From the NCBI GenBank assembly GCA_001599975.1, contig BCIO01000002.1, positions 2,925,883-2,989,882 of the forward strand: a DNA stretch of 64,000 bases, written 5' to 3'. The translations under genes were made by a program, and so were the position numbers. The DNA comes from Cystobasidiopsis lactophilus. Its lineage: Eukaryota > Basidiomycota > Agaricostilbomycetes > Agaricostilbales > Chionosphaeraceae. Each line of letters opens with the position of its first letter. Positions within the stretch are counted from its first letter, which is position 1. Of the stretch, positions 13,337 to 27,255 are shown piece after piece. The notes beneath the pieces are model-generated. The model made no database searches, was not told where the DNA came from, and saw nothing but the letters and a program-made list of their open reading frames with translations.

Positions 13337-14379
13337 ATGAGTGGTCTGCCCAAAGTTCTTGCTTTGCATGTGTGTCTTCATCCATATGTGAACTAGACGC
13401 TTCTAAGGCCGCGATTTCTGCAGGGCTATACGCAGAGGCAGGTCTGCCCACCTCAAATTTTCGGAATTCCTGGCTCAAATCGGAGCTCAGTGCGAAGATC
13501 TTCTCTTCCAAGCTAGGCGCCGTCAGGAAAGCTTGCAAAAGCGTGGAATTTGTGTTTGTGGACGCCCCCTTGGTGATGAACATGCCAACTTTGGGAGATG
13601 CTACCCGCGAAGAGCTGGATTCGGCGACCAACGATGCCGACGATGATCCGCCACGGGCTTGGTGGGAAGCTGACCAAATGCACGATGGGTCCAAAAACTA
13701 TCGAGGATTCGAGGAGAGCCTCTCCTTGCTGGTCTCGATCCTAGAGAAGGACAAAGACTTCGTTGGAGTCTTGGGATTCAGCCAGGGTGCCGCCATGGCT
13801 GGTGGGTGATCCTCTTACGGACAGACAGATAGCAAGAGCTGACCCAGATGGTCTTGCTATGCTCAGGTATCCTGACTGCGTTACTGAGGAACCCTTCCCT
13901 CCATCCGACCACAGCTGGCCGCAACATTCCTCCTTTCGAATTCAGCATACTTGTTGCCGGATTCAAGAGCGTCGACCCTAAGCATGCTGCCATCTTCGAG
14001 CAGCCCATCAGCGGGCGAGTAGTCCAGTTAGTCTCCTGCTCCTTCGCCAGAATACCGGTGGCCCAGGATCTCAGACCTCATGCTGTTTCCAGCGTCCTTG
14101 GCCGGGGAGACGCGATAGTAGCAGAAGATCGGACAGGTCCATTCGTACAGGCGTTTGCGCACCCTCGAATCGAGTGGCACGGTAGGCGATCCTTGACTCT
14201 GTTCATGATGCCAGCTCAATTCGTGACAATTGCCACTGGCATCAGACGGCGGCCACCACGTCCCCTCTAAAGCATCGTGGCGCAATTTCTTTGCCCGATA
14301 CATGGAATCGCGAGGAGCACAAGACTTCGAAGTTCCCTCGCCATCAGCGATTCCCTCAGCGTCAGCCAACAAACTATAG
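13337..14379 (+). CDS. FSH1: FSH-family serine hydrolase (alpha/beta fold)
   Basis: Alpha/beta hydrolase of the fungal FSH/OVCA2 family; an esterase whose natural substrate is poorly defined. The start MSGLPKVLALH continues over an intron to GYTQRQ and over another to IFSSKLGAVRKAC. The nucleophile elbow is GVLGFSQGAAMA (Ser). The Asp of the triad lies in VLGRGDAIV, and the His in DGGHHVPSK after an intron that starts just past IEWH. The stop is TAG at 14377-14379 after a Ser/Pro-rich tail. The triad is complete, so it should be active. Length about 260 residues, normal. It converges on GCN1, with 60 bases between stops. Confidence 0.85.
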
Positions 14380-14439
14380 CTGCGCTTGCACGGCCTGATC
14401 CGCGTCGAAAGGCGCTGTGTGTCGTAGAAGGTCCCTCTG

Positions 14440-17400
14440 TTATTGGGCATTAGAGCTTGTAGACTTAGATGGGATAGACTGGAGCAAGCAACCAACCGTT
14501 TCCTTGGCAGCTCGAGTGATGTGTGGCTCGCTGCGGGCACAGCTTTCCAAGACCTTGCCCACCACGGCTGATGCCAGCTCCAACGTGTAGATGCTCTCGG
14601 GCGCGTCTTCGACGAGCTGCCTGAGCGACAGCGAGGATTGCAGAGAGGGCGGTTCATCCAAAATGTAGTCTCTGCTCGCGAAAACGTCAGAGACCGCCCC
14701 TGCCCTTTATTAGAGCGCGCGTACTGAATGATCGACTTGACACTGTCGGGATGCCACTTTGTCATCGCTGCTAGAACCCGGGCCATTGCAGAGCACCAGT
14801 TGTCTGCGCCGATCGATGAGCATGGGTCCGCTCGACATGAAGATCCCTCCTACCTTTGGTAGACGGGACGACAAAATTGTCTTCGAGCAAGTTGATGATA
14901 GAAGGCTTGGCCACTGGCGAGATGTTCTTGCCGCCGCTCGCGATGACCTTGGCCAGCGCCAAAGCGAAAGACTCGCGGATCTCGGCCTCTTCGCCAGCGA
15001 GTGATCCGTTCACTAGTTCCGTGATGAGGGGATCTATACGTGGTTGGTGAACCATCAAGGCCCCCAGGCCCGTGCCGGCACGAGTTCTGACGACTTGACT
15101 GGTGCTGTCGCCAACGTTCTTCGCAAATGTGCGCTGGATCTGGGGGTAGAAAGGCCGGACCAAAGCAGGAATCTGTAGGAGAAGAGTCGTGAGGGCCGAC
15201 AAGATAGCCGACTTGACGGGCGCTGGAACGCGTTCTGAGACGATGCGGATGAGAGGGCCCGCAATCTGAGGCACAAAGGGCTTGATGGCTGAGCACAAAA
15301 GGGTCAGTAGAGCATCTTGATGGACACAGGCGCAAAACTTGCCATCTGGAGCTGTCCGTTCAACGAGATCTCCGAGGCCATACGCTGATTGCTCGCGTTG
15401 CTCTGCGGTACCAGCTAATAGACCTTGCAGGAAGATAGCTGCAGGACGGCGATTCTTAGTTCTCTCGTCCTCGGGCACAAAATAGAGAGAACGAACGCAA
15501 GATAGGCTTGATGCCGTTCGGCAAGCAAAAGCCCTGCACCAGCGATCCAGGCGCGCCCGTCGCTTCGACAGTGCGGCGTAACGCGACTGAGAGCCTTTCC
15601 ATGTCTTCCTTCTGGATGGTTTTGACAAGGGCGTCCATCGCCTGCCAGGCGGCCGGGACAACTTCCGTGGCGCGGTCGTCAAAGAGGGAAACTAGCTGTC
15701 GGATCCAATCGATATCAAACTCTGAATGGTCGATGGTCGCGTGGTTGCAGAAGGTGGCAAAAAGGGTGCACCCATTGAGGCGCGTGGAAGGCTTGTGGTC
15801 CTTCGCCAAGGAAAGCAAGTGCATCATGATTGAATTGAGTGAGGAGGCGTCGGCAATGGAGGCATAAAGGGACTGGATGGCGATGCGGAGCTCTTCCAAT
15901 GTCTCCTCGTCCTTCTCGGCCTGCTCTGCGGTCGATAAAGCGACAAGGATGGACACGACACGGCGAGACAGCGCGGCGCCAGCAATGCCCACCAAAGCCG
16001 CCAGCGCCTTTGCGTTGGATGCCGTGATGGGTTGTTTGGTGAGAGAGGGCACCAGGACTGGGATGACAACACTGGCCCGAACAGACATGCTAGAACACGA
16101 AGCGTAAGACGTGGGAGAAACGTGAAAGGAGAGCGAGCACAACGAACACTTCTTTCAGGGCGGCCAAGGCAGCTGCACTCGACGGTCCGGGTGTTTGAAG
16201 CGCCGTCAAGAGAGTTGGTATCGTATCGTCAATGGCCTTGGGTCCGAGGAACTGCTGCATCGCATCAAATGCGCGGGCCGCAGCCGCTCGAACGGCATCG
16301 TCTTCGTCGACCAGAGCTGCTCTGACGGAAGCAATGATGGCTTCTTCGTGGCCCTCGATCTGTTCTTCAGAGCAGTTTTGCATCACCTCCACGTAGGCGA
16401 GGCACACGCCTTGGCGAGCACGAGGATTGTGGGCACCGGAATCGGTGGCGCGCTGCAAGATTGGCAACAGCTCGTGAAGGATATTGTCGCCAAGTTTACG
16501 ACAAATCTCTCCTAAGGTGCGGGAGGCCGTCTGTAAAGGATGTGAGTGCTTGCGTTTGCTTTGAGGAAGCAATTTACACACCTCGCGCTGTTCTTGAGCC
16601 CCAGTCGACAGTGTGTTTACAACCAAAGAGACTGCACGGCCATCAAATTAGTTTCGGGCAGTCCACCAGACTTAGACAAGCACTGACCCAGAGGCTGCAA
16701 AATCTCTCGTATCGTCTTCGGAGTATTTTGCACCAGCGCCTTCCAGATTGAAACGGAGAGCTGGCGGACCAGGCCGCTTGGGTCTTGTCGCACGATGTAG
16801 ATGCATGCCAAAGCACGGTCTCTCTTCTCCTTGCCGAGGACGTCCAGCAGAACCTTGCGAGAGCTCTCTGCAGTAGCCCGCTCTTCCTCGACCTCTTCGC
16901 CTTCGTCGACCAAGTCTGCCGCTTTGGCACTGATGCCAGCCAAACGGAACAGCAATTCGCCAATGAGTTGGATCGACGACTGGCGAATGCGCCAGCTGGA
17001 GTCGAACAGGCCCTTCTCGAGCTCGGGAAGAAGCAGGTCAACAGCACGCCCAGAGTGGGAGGTCACGATCATGCGCCCTGCACGCATCGAAGCATCTCTG
17101 ACATAGTCGCTGTCGTCAGCAAGGCCATTGAGGATCGGGCTGATGATCTTTGCCAGATACGGCGCAAAGCGTTCGCCAAAGACAGACGGTAAGAAGACCA
17201 GCAGAGAAATGTAGCCTTCTCGGACGTAGGACTTGGAGCTAGAGGTGTGGCGCAACACATCCGGTAAGATTTCGTCAAGTCGATCGGTTCCAAGACCACC
17301 TGCTCGGCTTCAGTGCGAATTTCAGGAAAGGGATAAGTGGAGCGGACACACCGACTACTTCAGCCAGTCCCTGAGCAGCACCTTGCTGATCAACTCCGCT

Positions 17401-20400
17401 TGAATTGCTTTGCAGAACTTCGAGCAAAGAATCGACCAGGTCGGGGAACATCTCCTCGCCCAGGCGCTCGACCAAGCTGCCCAGTGCTTTGGCTGCCGTA
17501 GCGCGAGCTTCCGGCACCGGGTCCACGAGCACAGTTCGCACAAGCGGTCTTAATAAGAAACGTCAGCATTCTGCCAGCACGGAAAGTCAAGAGAGCAACA
17601 GACGTGAGTTGCGAAAGATAGGGCGCCAGATCGCGAGCGTCGGTCAATGTCGCCATCATGCCAACCATACGAGCAGCCTTCTTTTTGATATCTGAGCTTC
17701 TTTCTTTGAGGCCTCGGTCCAAAATTGGGATGACAAGGGCCAGAGAGCTGGAGTCGATAAAGTGAGCGAAGGTGGTCGTCGTCAGAACGTCCAAGGCAGC
17801 AGTCGTCTTGGCTGAAGGATTGACAAGCGCGGCCAAGAGTATGCTTTGAATAGCTTGAATCTCTGGGTTGGTGGCCACTTCGCCGAGTCGCTTGAGAGAC
17901 GAATTGGCTGCGCTGCGGACCTGGGTGTGCGAATCACTCAAAGTCTCCGAAAGGCGCGGGATGATAGTGGGTAACGACAAGGCGAGTTGACGTGGCGCCA
18001 AATAAGCCATCGAACCCTACATCGATATTTAGATTTCTTGTGCACATTCCAACGAACACGCGTCTTACCAAGAGTTCAATAGCTCCCTTCTTCGCTCGCC
18101 ACTCTGCAACTTTTGGTCAGTCACGAATCATGGTATCGGAAGATCACGAACGTCTTTCTTCTAGGCCGGCTAGCAGACTGGGTAGAATGAGCTTGACGGC
18201 GTGACCAGAAACACTTCCCATGATGACCCTGCTGGCATCAGAGGTGGCTTCGCGGACGTCCACGCTGGTGTCACCAAGGGCTGAGAGCATATCTGGCAGG
18301 ATTTGGATGATGAAAGGCTCGAAAACACGGCCAAGTGCGCTCGCGAGGCACTCCAACAAGAACATGCTGCCTTGTCGCGCCTTCTCGCTCTTCTTGTCGG
18401 CTAGCCCTGCTCTGAGGCGTCCGATGAGGTCGAATTCCTTCAACGCCTTGATGCCATAACCCTTGACCAAACCGGCGATGCCGAACGCCGAGCCTCGTCG
18501 GACGGCGTACTTCTCGCCCGTCATAAGATCCATTAGAAGCCGGTCGATCAGTGTCGCGCAGTCTGACCGGCGGAGACGGATCAGAGCAGGGAAGCACTCC
18601 GAAACGGCCACCTGGACAGCTTCCGATGGCAGCTTGAGGGCTTGCACTAATCGCTCGAGGATGCCTTGCATGCGGGGGTCGTCGCCAGTCAGATGCTTTG
18701 CGAGCTGGCCGTACATGATGATTGCGGATTCGACGATCAAGTCTTGCTCTGCCGATGACGACGGCGCGGAGAGGACTGGTTCGAAGAGGTTGATCAAGTC
18801 CTGCAGTGCTTCCTTGCCATGCCGGTCGATGATGACAGTGGCCGCCTTGAAGATGTTTGAATAAAGGAGAGCGAGCAAGGAAGAGAGGAGCCAACCTCTA
18901 GCATTTTCCTTCGAACCGTGCCGCTGCGATCGCCACACGCGCGCTGGTTCAACAGCAAGTCGAAGATGACCAGAACGTCAGGCTTCTGCAGACTGGGCGA
19001 AATGGCGGAAAATGCATCTGCCACAGCCGCCCTTGTCTTCCACGGGTCTTCTCGATCTAGGCTGCTCTCGAGGATGAGCCCATATGCATCAAGCTCGGGC
19101 GCAAGTTCGGCGTTGCGAAGGGTGTACAGCGCCACCAAGTCGTGCACAAGAGTGGACGTGTTGGATGGATTCCTAGCCAGTACAGTCTGCAACGAGCGGG
19201 CGGTCGCGATCCGAACAAACGCCACGGGAGACTCGAGTAGTGGCAGCAGACGTGAAACGGCATCTTCCGGAAGCTGGACGTTTGTGGCGGCCTCGATTGA
19301 CAGAGCTAGACGAGCGATGCGCTCCTCTGTATCGTGGCAACAAAGCCACAGCTCAGGGAGAAAGCCCAAGTCGTCCAAATCGATGGGCTCGATCGCTTGG
19401 AGCGTCACTTGGCGGATATGCGACTCGTCCACCCTCAGTCCTTGGAGCAACACGGAAATTTCGGCCAGAGTCGACTCGGACTGGGCGATCGAAGAGCCTA
19501 GTGTCACGAGTGCGTCGGAAGCTGCCTTCGTGCAGTGTGGGAAGGCCGACAGCGCGCCCAATAAGGCCTTCGCCATTTGCTGCCGAGGGTATCGACGGTC
19601 CTCCGCTATTGGTATGCATCAGTAGCTGATTTTCAGTAGATGAGCTGGAGGCTCACCGGGCACGCAATGGTAGGAGATGATATCGACAGCAAGAGCGGCC
19701 TGTTCGTAGACGACTTCCATGTCCGACTTGACGCCGGACAGACCACCCGATGCAGTCAAGGCCTCTAGGAGTGGGAAGATAAACGAGAATGCAGCCAAAG
19801 CCAGAGGCTTGCGCTGGGTAACGAAATGAAGGCGATAGAGTATCCGGGCCAGCAGGTCTTTTCGTCGTTTCAGTCAAGCAAATATGCAAAGAAGGAACTA
19901 AGACTGACCTGGAGCGGTTTGAAGCATAGCCTCGTCAATAAGAGGAGAGTTGCGTGCCAAAACCAGAGCGGCGGGAAGAGAATCCGCGAGTTCCGGCACG
20001 TCTTGCAGGCAGTAAATGGCCAGGTTGGACAGTGTCTTGAGGACTGGCTGTCGAAAAACGTCGACAGTAGCCAGTTGTAGCAGCAGGAGACAGGCCGAAA
20101 TTAAAGAAGGGACGATCTGCTCTAGGTGGCCATCGTCCGGGAAGAGGAGCATCGTGTCGACGAGCGAGAGACCCCGAAACACTTTGTCGAGGGATTGCTG
20201 GAAACCACTGCGTATTTGTGCCTCTTTGGCGAGCTGAGCATCCACAGCGGCCTTCTCGGTTTTGGAGAGCGCCTTCACAGCGCCCTTTGCGTTCTTCGCT
20301 TGAAGCGCCTGGCGGACTTCGGCGTCCCATTTGTTGGCTGCGGCATCTTTGCCTTTTGTAGCCACGGCCTGGGGCTTGTTCGACGCCAAAACATCCACAA

Positions 20401-23169
20401 AGGGCGTCTCGGACTGCGGCGAGTGGCGGTAGATGCCCAATTCTTGCGCTGTACATCGCGACAAAGTTGCTGTGTCCAAGTGCTGCAGAACTTCTCTATG
20501 AAGGTCATCAATAAGCAAGGCGGGTGAAATGAGGGCCAACGTCGCCAGAGCCGAGAAGGCTGCCCGCGTGAAAGCCGGGTCCTGACGAGACAGAGTCAAA
20601 CCCAATCTTTAGAGAGCGAGAGGCGTCACAAACATTCAACTCGAGAGCTTGCCAAATTGCTCGCTTCAACTCTGGGTACGAGACTTCGACAAATTCCGGC
20701 GGGTTGAGCGAGTTGCGTTGGAGCAAGGTGATCCACAGAGCCTCGGATTGGGTCTTTAGCGCTGGGTGATGCGACAGGACAACGAGACCGTTGATAATTT
20801 CTCGCTGAAGGGCCGCATCGGTGGAGCTTGGCAAGTGCGCCAACTTTTCGAGAACGCTTTTGAGCCGCCAACTCCAGTCAACTGGCGTAGCCTTCTCCTC
20901 GTCTTCCGTTATCTTAGCTACGGGCACAGATCCCTGTAAAACCAGCTGTCAGATTAAGCTAAGGTGCGAGGGCCGGGCTCGCGCGAAACTTACCTTGAGC
21001 AGCCAGGTTTCGAGGCCGGCCTTGAACATGCTGAAAGCCAGTGCAGAGTCCTTCTCCAGCAGCCACTCGATTTGATGAAGCGCTTCTAATCTCGCTAGGT
21101 GAGACTTGGCTTCGAGCGCCACGAACAGCAGCGGCTGCGCGACCTCCCTCCTGCCAAAGGCATCGGCTGAGCTTGAAGGTTTGTTTCAACAAGGACTGAG
21201 CTTACCCTAAAGCGGTCGACTGGCTGATTGTGGAGCTCGATGAGAGCGCGGTAACGGCCACAGCTCGAGCCAGCCAGACCGACTCTTCTTCAGCTGTGAA
21301 CTTCCGGTAGATCTTGTCCCACAGAATGAACGACGGCTTGGCCCCGGTATTCAGGAGAGACTGCATGAAAGCATTCTTCTCGACCAATGAAGCTAAAAGT
21401 CGCGCATCGAGTGAGCTTGTAGACGACAGAGGCGGGGATGAAGAAGAAACGAACCTGCTTCAGCCTTGAAGGAAGATTGCAGCAGAGCGACAGCGATGAA
21501 GCCTTCCAGTGGGCCAGAAGGGTTGTTGAGGAGGTTGTTGGTCGAGTTTTTCAGATTGACCTCAAGCGCCGGCAACAGCGCTTTGATGGCCTCGGCGGAC
21601 AAGGCGGTGCCAGCGGGCAGGGCCCAAACGGCCTTGCCTACGCCCAAGCACACAATTCTCCGCAAGTTGGGCTTGGGGTCCTGCATGCTCTTGGCGAGCA
21701 GTTGAGCAAGCTTGGTCGCTTCGGGCGAGGCCGCCACGGCAGCCAAGTGAGCGGCGAGACAGTCCGAGAGGGAGATCAAGACGGCTTCCTGAGTCTCCTT
21801 GGGCAGGACAGAGGTGATGGCGTTAATGGCATTCTTAGAAGTATCGGCCTCAGGCGGCAGCTGGGCCAAGATGCGGAAGAGAGTGGCGCGCTGGTCGGTG
21901 GAAGCGGTTTTGCCGCCCTGTAGGACGGCCGCGAACTCGTTGGCCACTTTTGTAGTCGCTTCAGAAGAGGTCCGGGCGGCCAGGACTTTGAACAGGTCGA
22001 CCGAGCCAGATCGAGTTGCCGGTGAGGTCGACTTGGACGCGGTCAGGATGACAGCGTTCAGCTTGGTGGTGAAGAGCTCCGAGACAAAGTCGACGTCTGG
22101 AAAGACAGAGAACAAGGCGATCAAGGTTGGCAGGACGACTTCGGGCGAGCGGAGCAGCATCTTGTCCGCGGTGGGCAGCAGGGTCTTGGCCAGATCGTCT
22201 TTGTTCAGGAACTTGGCCGCAAACTCGTCGAAGGCGTGGACAAAAGAAGACGGCAGGAGAGTTTTGGAGCTCCTGATCTGCGAATGGTAGAAGCTGAGGA
22301 TGGCAGGTTTGGCGGCTTCGACCATGCTCGGCCCGTCCGGTCTCAGCTTGAGGCGCAGAGCCACCGCGATGATAACAGATAGAAGAGGCGCATTCTTCGG
22401 CTGAGCAGTGGCGGATGCCAGATGCTGAAGGGCAGCTGGGATGAGATCTGCGTTCTGGCGAAAGGCTCGTCTCAAGCTGAGCAGGGCCCGGTGGTGGTGG
22501 CCAGGCTTGTCCGCACTTGCGTCTTGAGCCAAAGATGCGTAGACAGCGGCTAGTGTGTCCAGCAGTCGACCAAAGTAGGGCGCCTGAGCCGAGTCTCTGG
22601 TGGTGACGCTGCATAGGAGAACCACGACGCTAGATCGAACCGAGGCCGCAATGGTGTGTCTGTGCGATCGAAGAGGCAGCATAAGCCTTCACATTGAGGC
22701 TGGAGAGGGACGACAGCCAACGCACCCAATGACTCCATTCTTCAGGAAGCGAGAAGCCCAAACAATCACAGTCTCCGCCAGCTCCGCATCTGCCAAGCCC
22801 TTGACAGCCGTGAACAGCTTCTTTTGCGAGGCCCGGTCCTGGTAGGTCAAGCTGCAAGCCAGCAAGACGGCGAGCAGCTCTGACTTTTGTTGTGCTGTCC
22901 AGTCTTTTTCATGCGCAGGCAACTTTGAGCAATCTGACTTAGGGAGCGTGGGCAGTGGGCTCACCAGATGTGTTGGCGATAGCTTCAAATGCAACGTTGC
23001 GCTCCTTGACAGAAGCCGACTGCAGCTGCCGAGTGAGCGACTCCATTAATGACACGGGCGCTTCGTCGTCGCCCTCGTCGGAATCGTAGGCCGCCTCTAG
23101 GGTCGACAAGTAGTTCTTCAACGGCAGCGAATAGTCTTGTTCAGAGGGCAGCTTGGCCCTTCTGGGCAT
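14440..23169 (-). CDS. GCN1: eIF2-alpha kinase activator GCN1
   Basis: Giant HEAT-repeat protein that binds (collided) ribosomes and the kinase Gcn2, starting general amino acid control. The ATG at 23169 opens [17 protein letters not shown]; the stop is TAA at 14440-14442. The eEF3-like central part is diagnostic: [104 protein letters not shown]. The Gcn2-binding (RWD-binding) region lies further C-terminal, with [20 protein letters not shown] (about 16300-16220). A charged linker, [14 protein letters not shown] to QLAKEAQIR (about 20330-20210), also matches Gcn1. Roughly a dozen short introns interrupt it; the product is about 2,600 residues, the family's usual size. It is the longest gene here. 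Confidence 0.95.
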
Positions 23170-23267
23170 GAAACAGCTGACACTCTCTGAGCGTCGGAGT
23201 CAACCCTCTCCAACAATTTCTCGGTTCGGCACAGCCAACTCGGTTTCCTGCTTTTGGGTGTCGCATT
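23170..23267. promoter_or_regulatory. Short divergent promoter, GCN1 and mitochondrial carrier
   Basis: 98 bases separate the divergent ATGs at 23169 and 23268. No obvious shared motif. Confidence 0.4.
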
Positions 23268-24642
23268 ATGACTGACATCTTGATCGATGACGATGCGATA
23301 CTGAACGACAAGAGGACGTCGACTGTCGTCTCGTTGATCGCTGGCTCGGCGGGTTGGTTTCTTTGAGCTTTCCCGGCGTCGTGTGCTGGCCTTTCTCAAT
23401 GCTGCTTTCTCCATTCAAAGGTGGCGCTGCTCAAGTCCTGATTGGACAGCCATTGGATACAATCAAGACGCGAGCGCAAATAGCGCCAGCGGGACAGTTC
23501 AAAGGCCCACTGGACATAGCCGCGCAAACCATCCGGAATGAAGGCTTCCTTGCGCTCTACAAAGGTGCCCTCGAATCATCCCTGAATCTTCGAAGCGCCC
23601 ACTGAACTGGTTCCACAGGGATGATGAGCCCGTTGGTGGGCATCGCAGCCGTCAACTCGCTTCTTTTTGGCAGTTTCGCCGTCGCCAAGAAGGTCGTCTC
23701 ACCCTACCCGCAACTGTCCACTGCGGAAACGGCGGCAGCAGGAGCCATCGCTGGCGGCGTGACAGCGATTCTGGCGTCCCCTGTGGAGCTGTTCAAAGTC
23801 AAGTTCGTAACAGGCTCATGGCGTGCTCGGAAATGCGCGAAAGTCTGACAAGAAGCTGGTCAGAATGCAAGGGCAGTATGGTTCAGCTACCGATAAGAAG
23901 CTTGGCGCGGTAGTGCTGGATCAGTGGCGACGATACGGCTTCCGCAACGGCATCATGCGGTTCGTTCAAACATCCCTAACTTGGTGATTGCCATACCTGA
24001 GACGTGCTTCGCAGGGGGTACTGGGTGACTGCGGTGAGAGAGATCCCAGCTTATGCGGGCTTCTACGCCGGCTACGAAAGCACCAAAAAATACCTCACCG
24101 CCAAGCTCAACCCGCCTTCCGGCCAACTGCCAGTCTGGGGCTTGCTCACCTCTGGCGCCGTCGGCGGTGTCTGCTATTGGACAGCTTGCTATCCTCTAGG
24201 TTTGATCTTCTCTCTGTCACTTCTATGACCCAACATCGGCTCAGTCGGAATCGCACCAGATGTGTTGAAGAGCAAGGTGCAGATGGCCGACAAGCCGCCC
24301 ACTTCCATTTCTTACTTGTGGAAAGCGTGGGGCGAGATCGCGGCCAAAGAGGGCTGGGGAACATTCATCCGAGGGCTGTCGCCCACTTGTGAGTGGTCGC
24401 TCGTTCCTAGCCTTCTTCCAAAAGCTGACTCTTGCGCATGCCCACAGATATCAGAGCGTACGTGCTGAATCATTCTTCGCTTGAGCTTGTTCTTACTCCG
24501 TTATGCAGCGTTCCGGCGGCAGCTTCTACTTGTGCGCCTTTCTCGCTCGGCTTTCCTCCCGCGACTCAACTGACCTTCTGAACTCGCAGTCGTCGCATTC
24601 GAAATTGTCTCAGATTACCTCAACAAGCACACCAGCCTGTAA
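23268..24642 (+). CDS. Mitochondrial carrier family (SLC25) transporter
   Basis: Inner-membrane solute carrier with three repeats. The first signature is PLDTIKTRAQ, the second PVELFK joined to VRMQGQYG over an intron, and the third PLDVLKSKVQ. Other family blocks are GAIAGGVTAILASPVELFK, REIPAYAGFYAGYE and GGVCYWTACYPLD. About six introns are needed; the last exons read IRAVPAAASTF and VAFEIVSDYLNKHTSL, with TAA at 24640-24642. The repeat signatures resemble amino acid and carnitine-type carriers, but I cannot assign a substrate. The start is ATG 23268. Its stop lies 23 bases from the stop of the convergent phospholipase gene. Confidence 0.88.
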
Positions 24643-24665
24643 ATATTTCACATCTAGATTATGCA

Positions 24666-27255
24666 TCAAGAGGAGTGCGCCTGTTGGGCAGCACTCAAAC
24701 GAGCATCCCGCTTGCGTTCATACGCCTGCTTAATGACCGCCTTTATCACTTGCTCTGATTGCTTCCAGTTTGCCAACGTCGTCTTGGTGATCACGTCGAC
24801 CTGCTCTTCTGTCCAGCACAGGTTGTACGAGCCACTGAAAGCCGCTCCGGAGGGATCGTACGACGGATAGCAAGCAGAAGGAAGGAGCGGGAGATAGACT
24901 TGAGTTAACGGCTTGGTTGCCAGAGGGAAGCCTCGGGGCGATATGGTGGGCTCCGCTGAAACCGGCGTGCCTTGGAACACTAGCTCTCTCGGCAATCAGC
25001 ATCGATGCTAAGCGAGCTCGGAAAGGCCACACCTTGAGCATAGCGATTACGAAACTTCTCGGCTATTACCTGGCCTTCAGGCGACGAGGCCCTGGAGTCG
25101 TCCACCACTGGCACATCTTGTGGCGCGTCGATGGGAAGAGGTGCAAACTTGAGGCCCTTCTTGTCGCCAAAGCTGTTGAGTCGCTCCTTGAAAGTATCTT
25201 TTTGCACTGTTCTCGGGAGAAGGTGAGCTGCTGCAACAGGAGATCAACCGAGATGGCCACTTACCGTCGGACGAGGCGTCGAAAATCAGTGCAATGTCCA
25301 CCCCACGACTCGGGAAGGCGTCCATGGGAGTGTTACTGTTGAGATCAGTCAAGCGGATTCAGCTGAACAGAAGGGGATGCGGCCTCACTTGTCGAAACCG
25401 GAATCGATCAGCTCCAGAGTTGGCGAAAGTTCGACACCTTTGGGCTTAGAAGCTTCCTCCTCTCCTTCTTGGGGTGACCTAAAAGCATAATTCCAAACTT
25501 CGGCTGCCGCCAGCGGATGGGCGTTCTCCAAGTGATCCACTTTGCGTTTGCCGAGCAGCTTTGAGAAAGTGGAGGTCATCTTGTTGACGGCACTTCCCAT
25601 TATCCCATCTTGGGGAAGAGCTCGCTGGATAGTTTGAAGGTATGCGGAGAGAGGTCCAGCAGGTGCTGATAGAAACTCAGCTCATTGTGGGGTGGCAAAC
25701 GAGAGTTACATACCGGAAGTGCAAAGGCCCATGATAAGGCTGAGCGAAAGTTCTGGGAGCCTTTGAATAGACTTTCCAGACTCAAACTTGCGTCCGAACG
25801 CCCAAGTGGGTACCCAAGCCGCCAATTCGTCTGAACCAACTTCCCACGGCGATATTTCAAACCACGTCCACCAAGCCGATTCGGCCATAGCATCGGGGGC
25901 TTCTGAAGATGAGAAAGCTTTTCCAGATGCGCCATAGTCCTGTTGAACTCCGCGTCAATAGCGTCTCAGCTTCGCCAGTAGCGACAACGTGCTACCTTCC
26001 ACGGCCTTTCGTGACTGAGCGCTGATTGTAAGGCCCGGACGTGAAATGTGGCATGTGGCTGCTTACCGGATCGCAGTCAAAATAGGAACGGGCTGGCGAC
26101 CATCGGCCATGCTTCAATAAGAAAAGAGGTCAACGTTGTGCGCTCGAGTCGGCCACGCAGAGCGCACCACAGCTTCGCGGCTGACCACTTCAACCACTGA
26201 GAGTCTGTGCCTCGAAGCTTTTCGATCTGGTCCGGAGCCATGCCCTTTTCCTTGGCCTCTTGCCGAGAAGGCATCCAGCTTTGCAGCCAGTCAGCTCGTG
26301 GGTGGCGGAAGGGAACAAGAGCGCTCACAGCCAGCTCGAAACAAATGCGCCATAGACTAAACAACCAAAAGATCAGCTAGACTCCGTTTCAACACTGGCG
26401 AAAAGCTCTTACTGTCCATCAACCTTACATCCAGGCCAGCATGGCGCTTGAACTCCAACGGACCGAGTACTTTCATAGCACCATTGTTGCCTCTTAAGCA
26501 GCTATGAATAGCGTGTGGTGAGAGTGGATGGTGTTTGCTATGCAACCCTGAGGAATTGTCAGGCCATGATGCGCCCAAACGCTTTCTCAAAAGTCGCACT
26601 CACCAAAGTGACGCAGACACTCCGCTGCATCTTGCTCAGCCCAAGTATAAAAGCTTGGAGATAGTCTGTTCAGCTTCTATGAAGGCGCGGGCAGGCATAA
26701 GCGTTACCTGGCGATCGACCAGCAACTGCCTGATACGCCGGCGACGTATGCGATCAGATCCCACACTCCCGACTGCTGTGCTCCAGAGAAGACAGCTAGG
26801 AAGCCAAGCATGGCACGGAACCCCCCGCCAGATCCTCCCAAGCTAATAAGGGGCACGTCCCTGATATCAACCGAATTCGGCTCTAGGGCAAGATACCTCT
26901 CGAGTGCACGAGCAGCATGAACCAGTCGCAGTCTCATATAGTCTACCTCTTCACTGCACAAGTCAGTTCCTCTTCGCACCGTGGCGTCCATCGCTAGCTC
27001 AGGGTGCGATTTCGAGTCCGCAAGGGCTGCCGCAACATCACGGTGGAGGTGCGACAAGTCCTCGATCATCCACCATTCATCCATCAAGCGTCTTTTGATT
27101 TTGGTGCCCATACCGACGCTGTCCTTGGAATCGCCCTTGGTTGCAGGCTCGCCGCCGCCACGCACATCTTTGGGACGGAAAAGTGACTGCAGCTGAGAGC
27201 TGTGCATTGATTTTGTGTATGCACGCTGAGAATCATTATCTTCTGGCATCTCCAT
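24666..27255 (-). CDS. Cytosolic phospholipase A2 (PLA2 group IV-like)
   Basis: Releases fatty acid from phospholipids; homologue of the cPLA2 catalytic domain as in fungal PlaA. The first long exon has PLISLGGSGGGFRAMLGF (oxyanion Gly-rich motif) followed by AYVAGVSGSCW, the GxSGS nucleophile. Downstream exons give WFEISPWEVGSDELAAWVP, TWAFGRKFESG, LSLIMGLCTSG and ELIDSGFDN|NTPM, the last containing the catalytic Asp and spanning an intron. Then comes SRGVDIALIFDASSD and the C-terminal WTEEQVDVITKTTLANWKQS. The stop is TGA at 24666-24668. I use ATG 27255 (MEMPEDNDSQRAY). The frame stays open to about 27360 and a further 5' exon is possible, so the N-terminus is uncertain. No signal peptide is seen. 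Confidence 0.85.
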
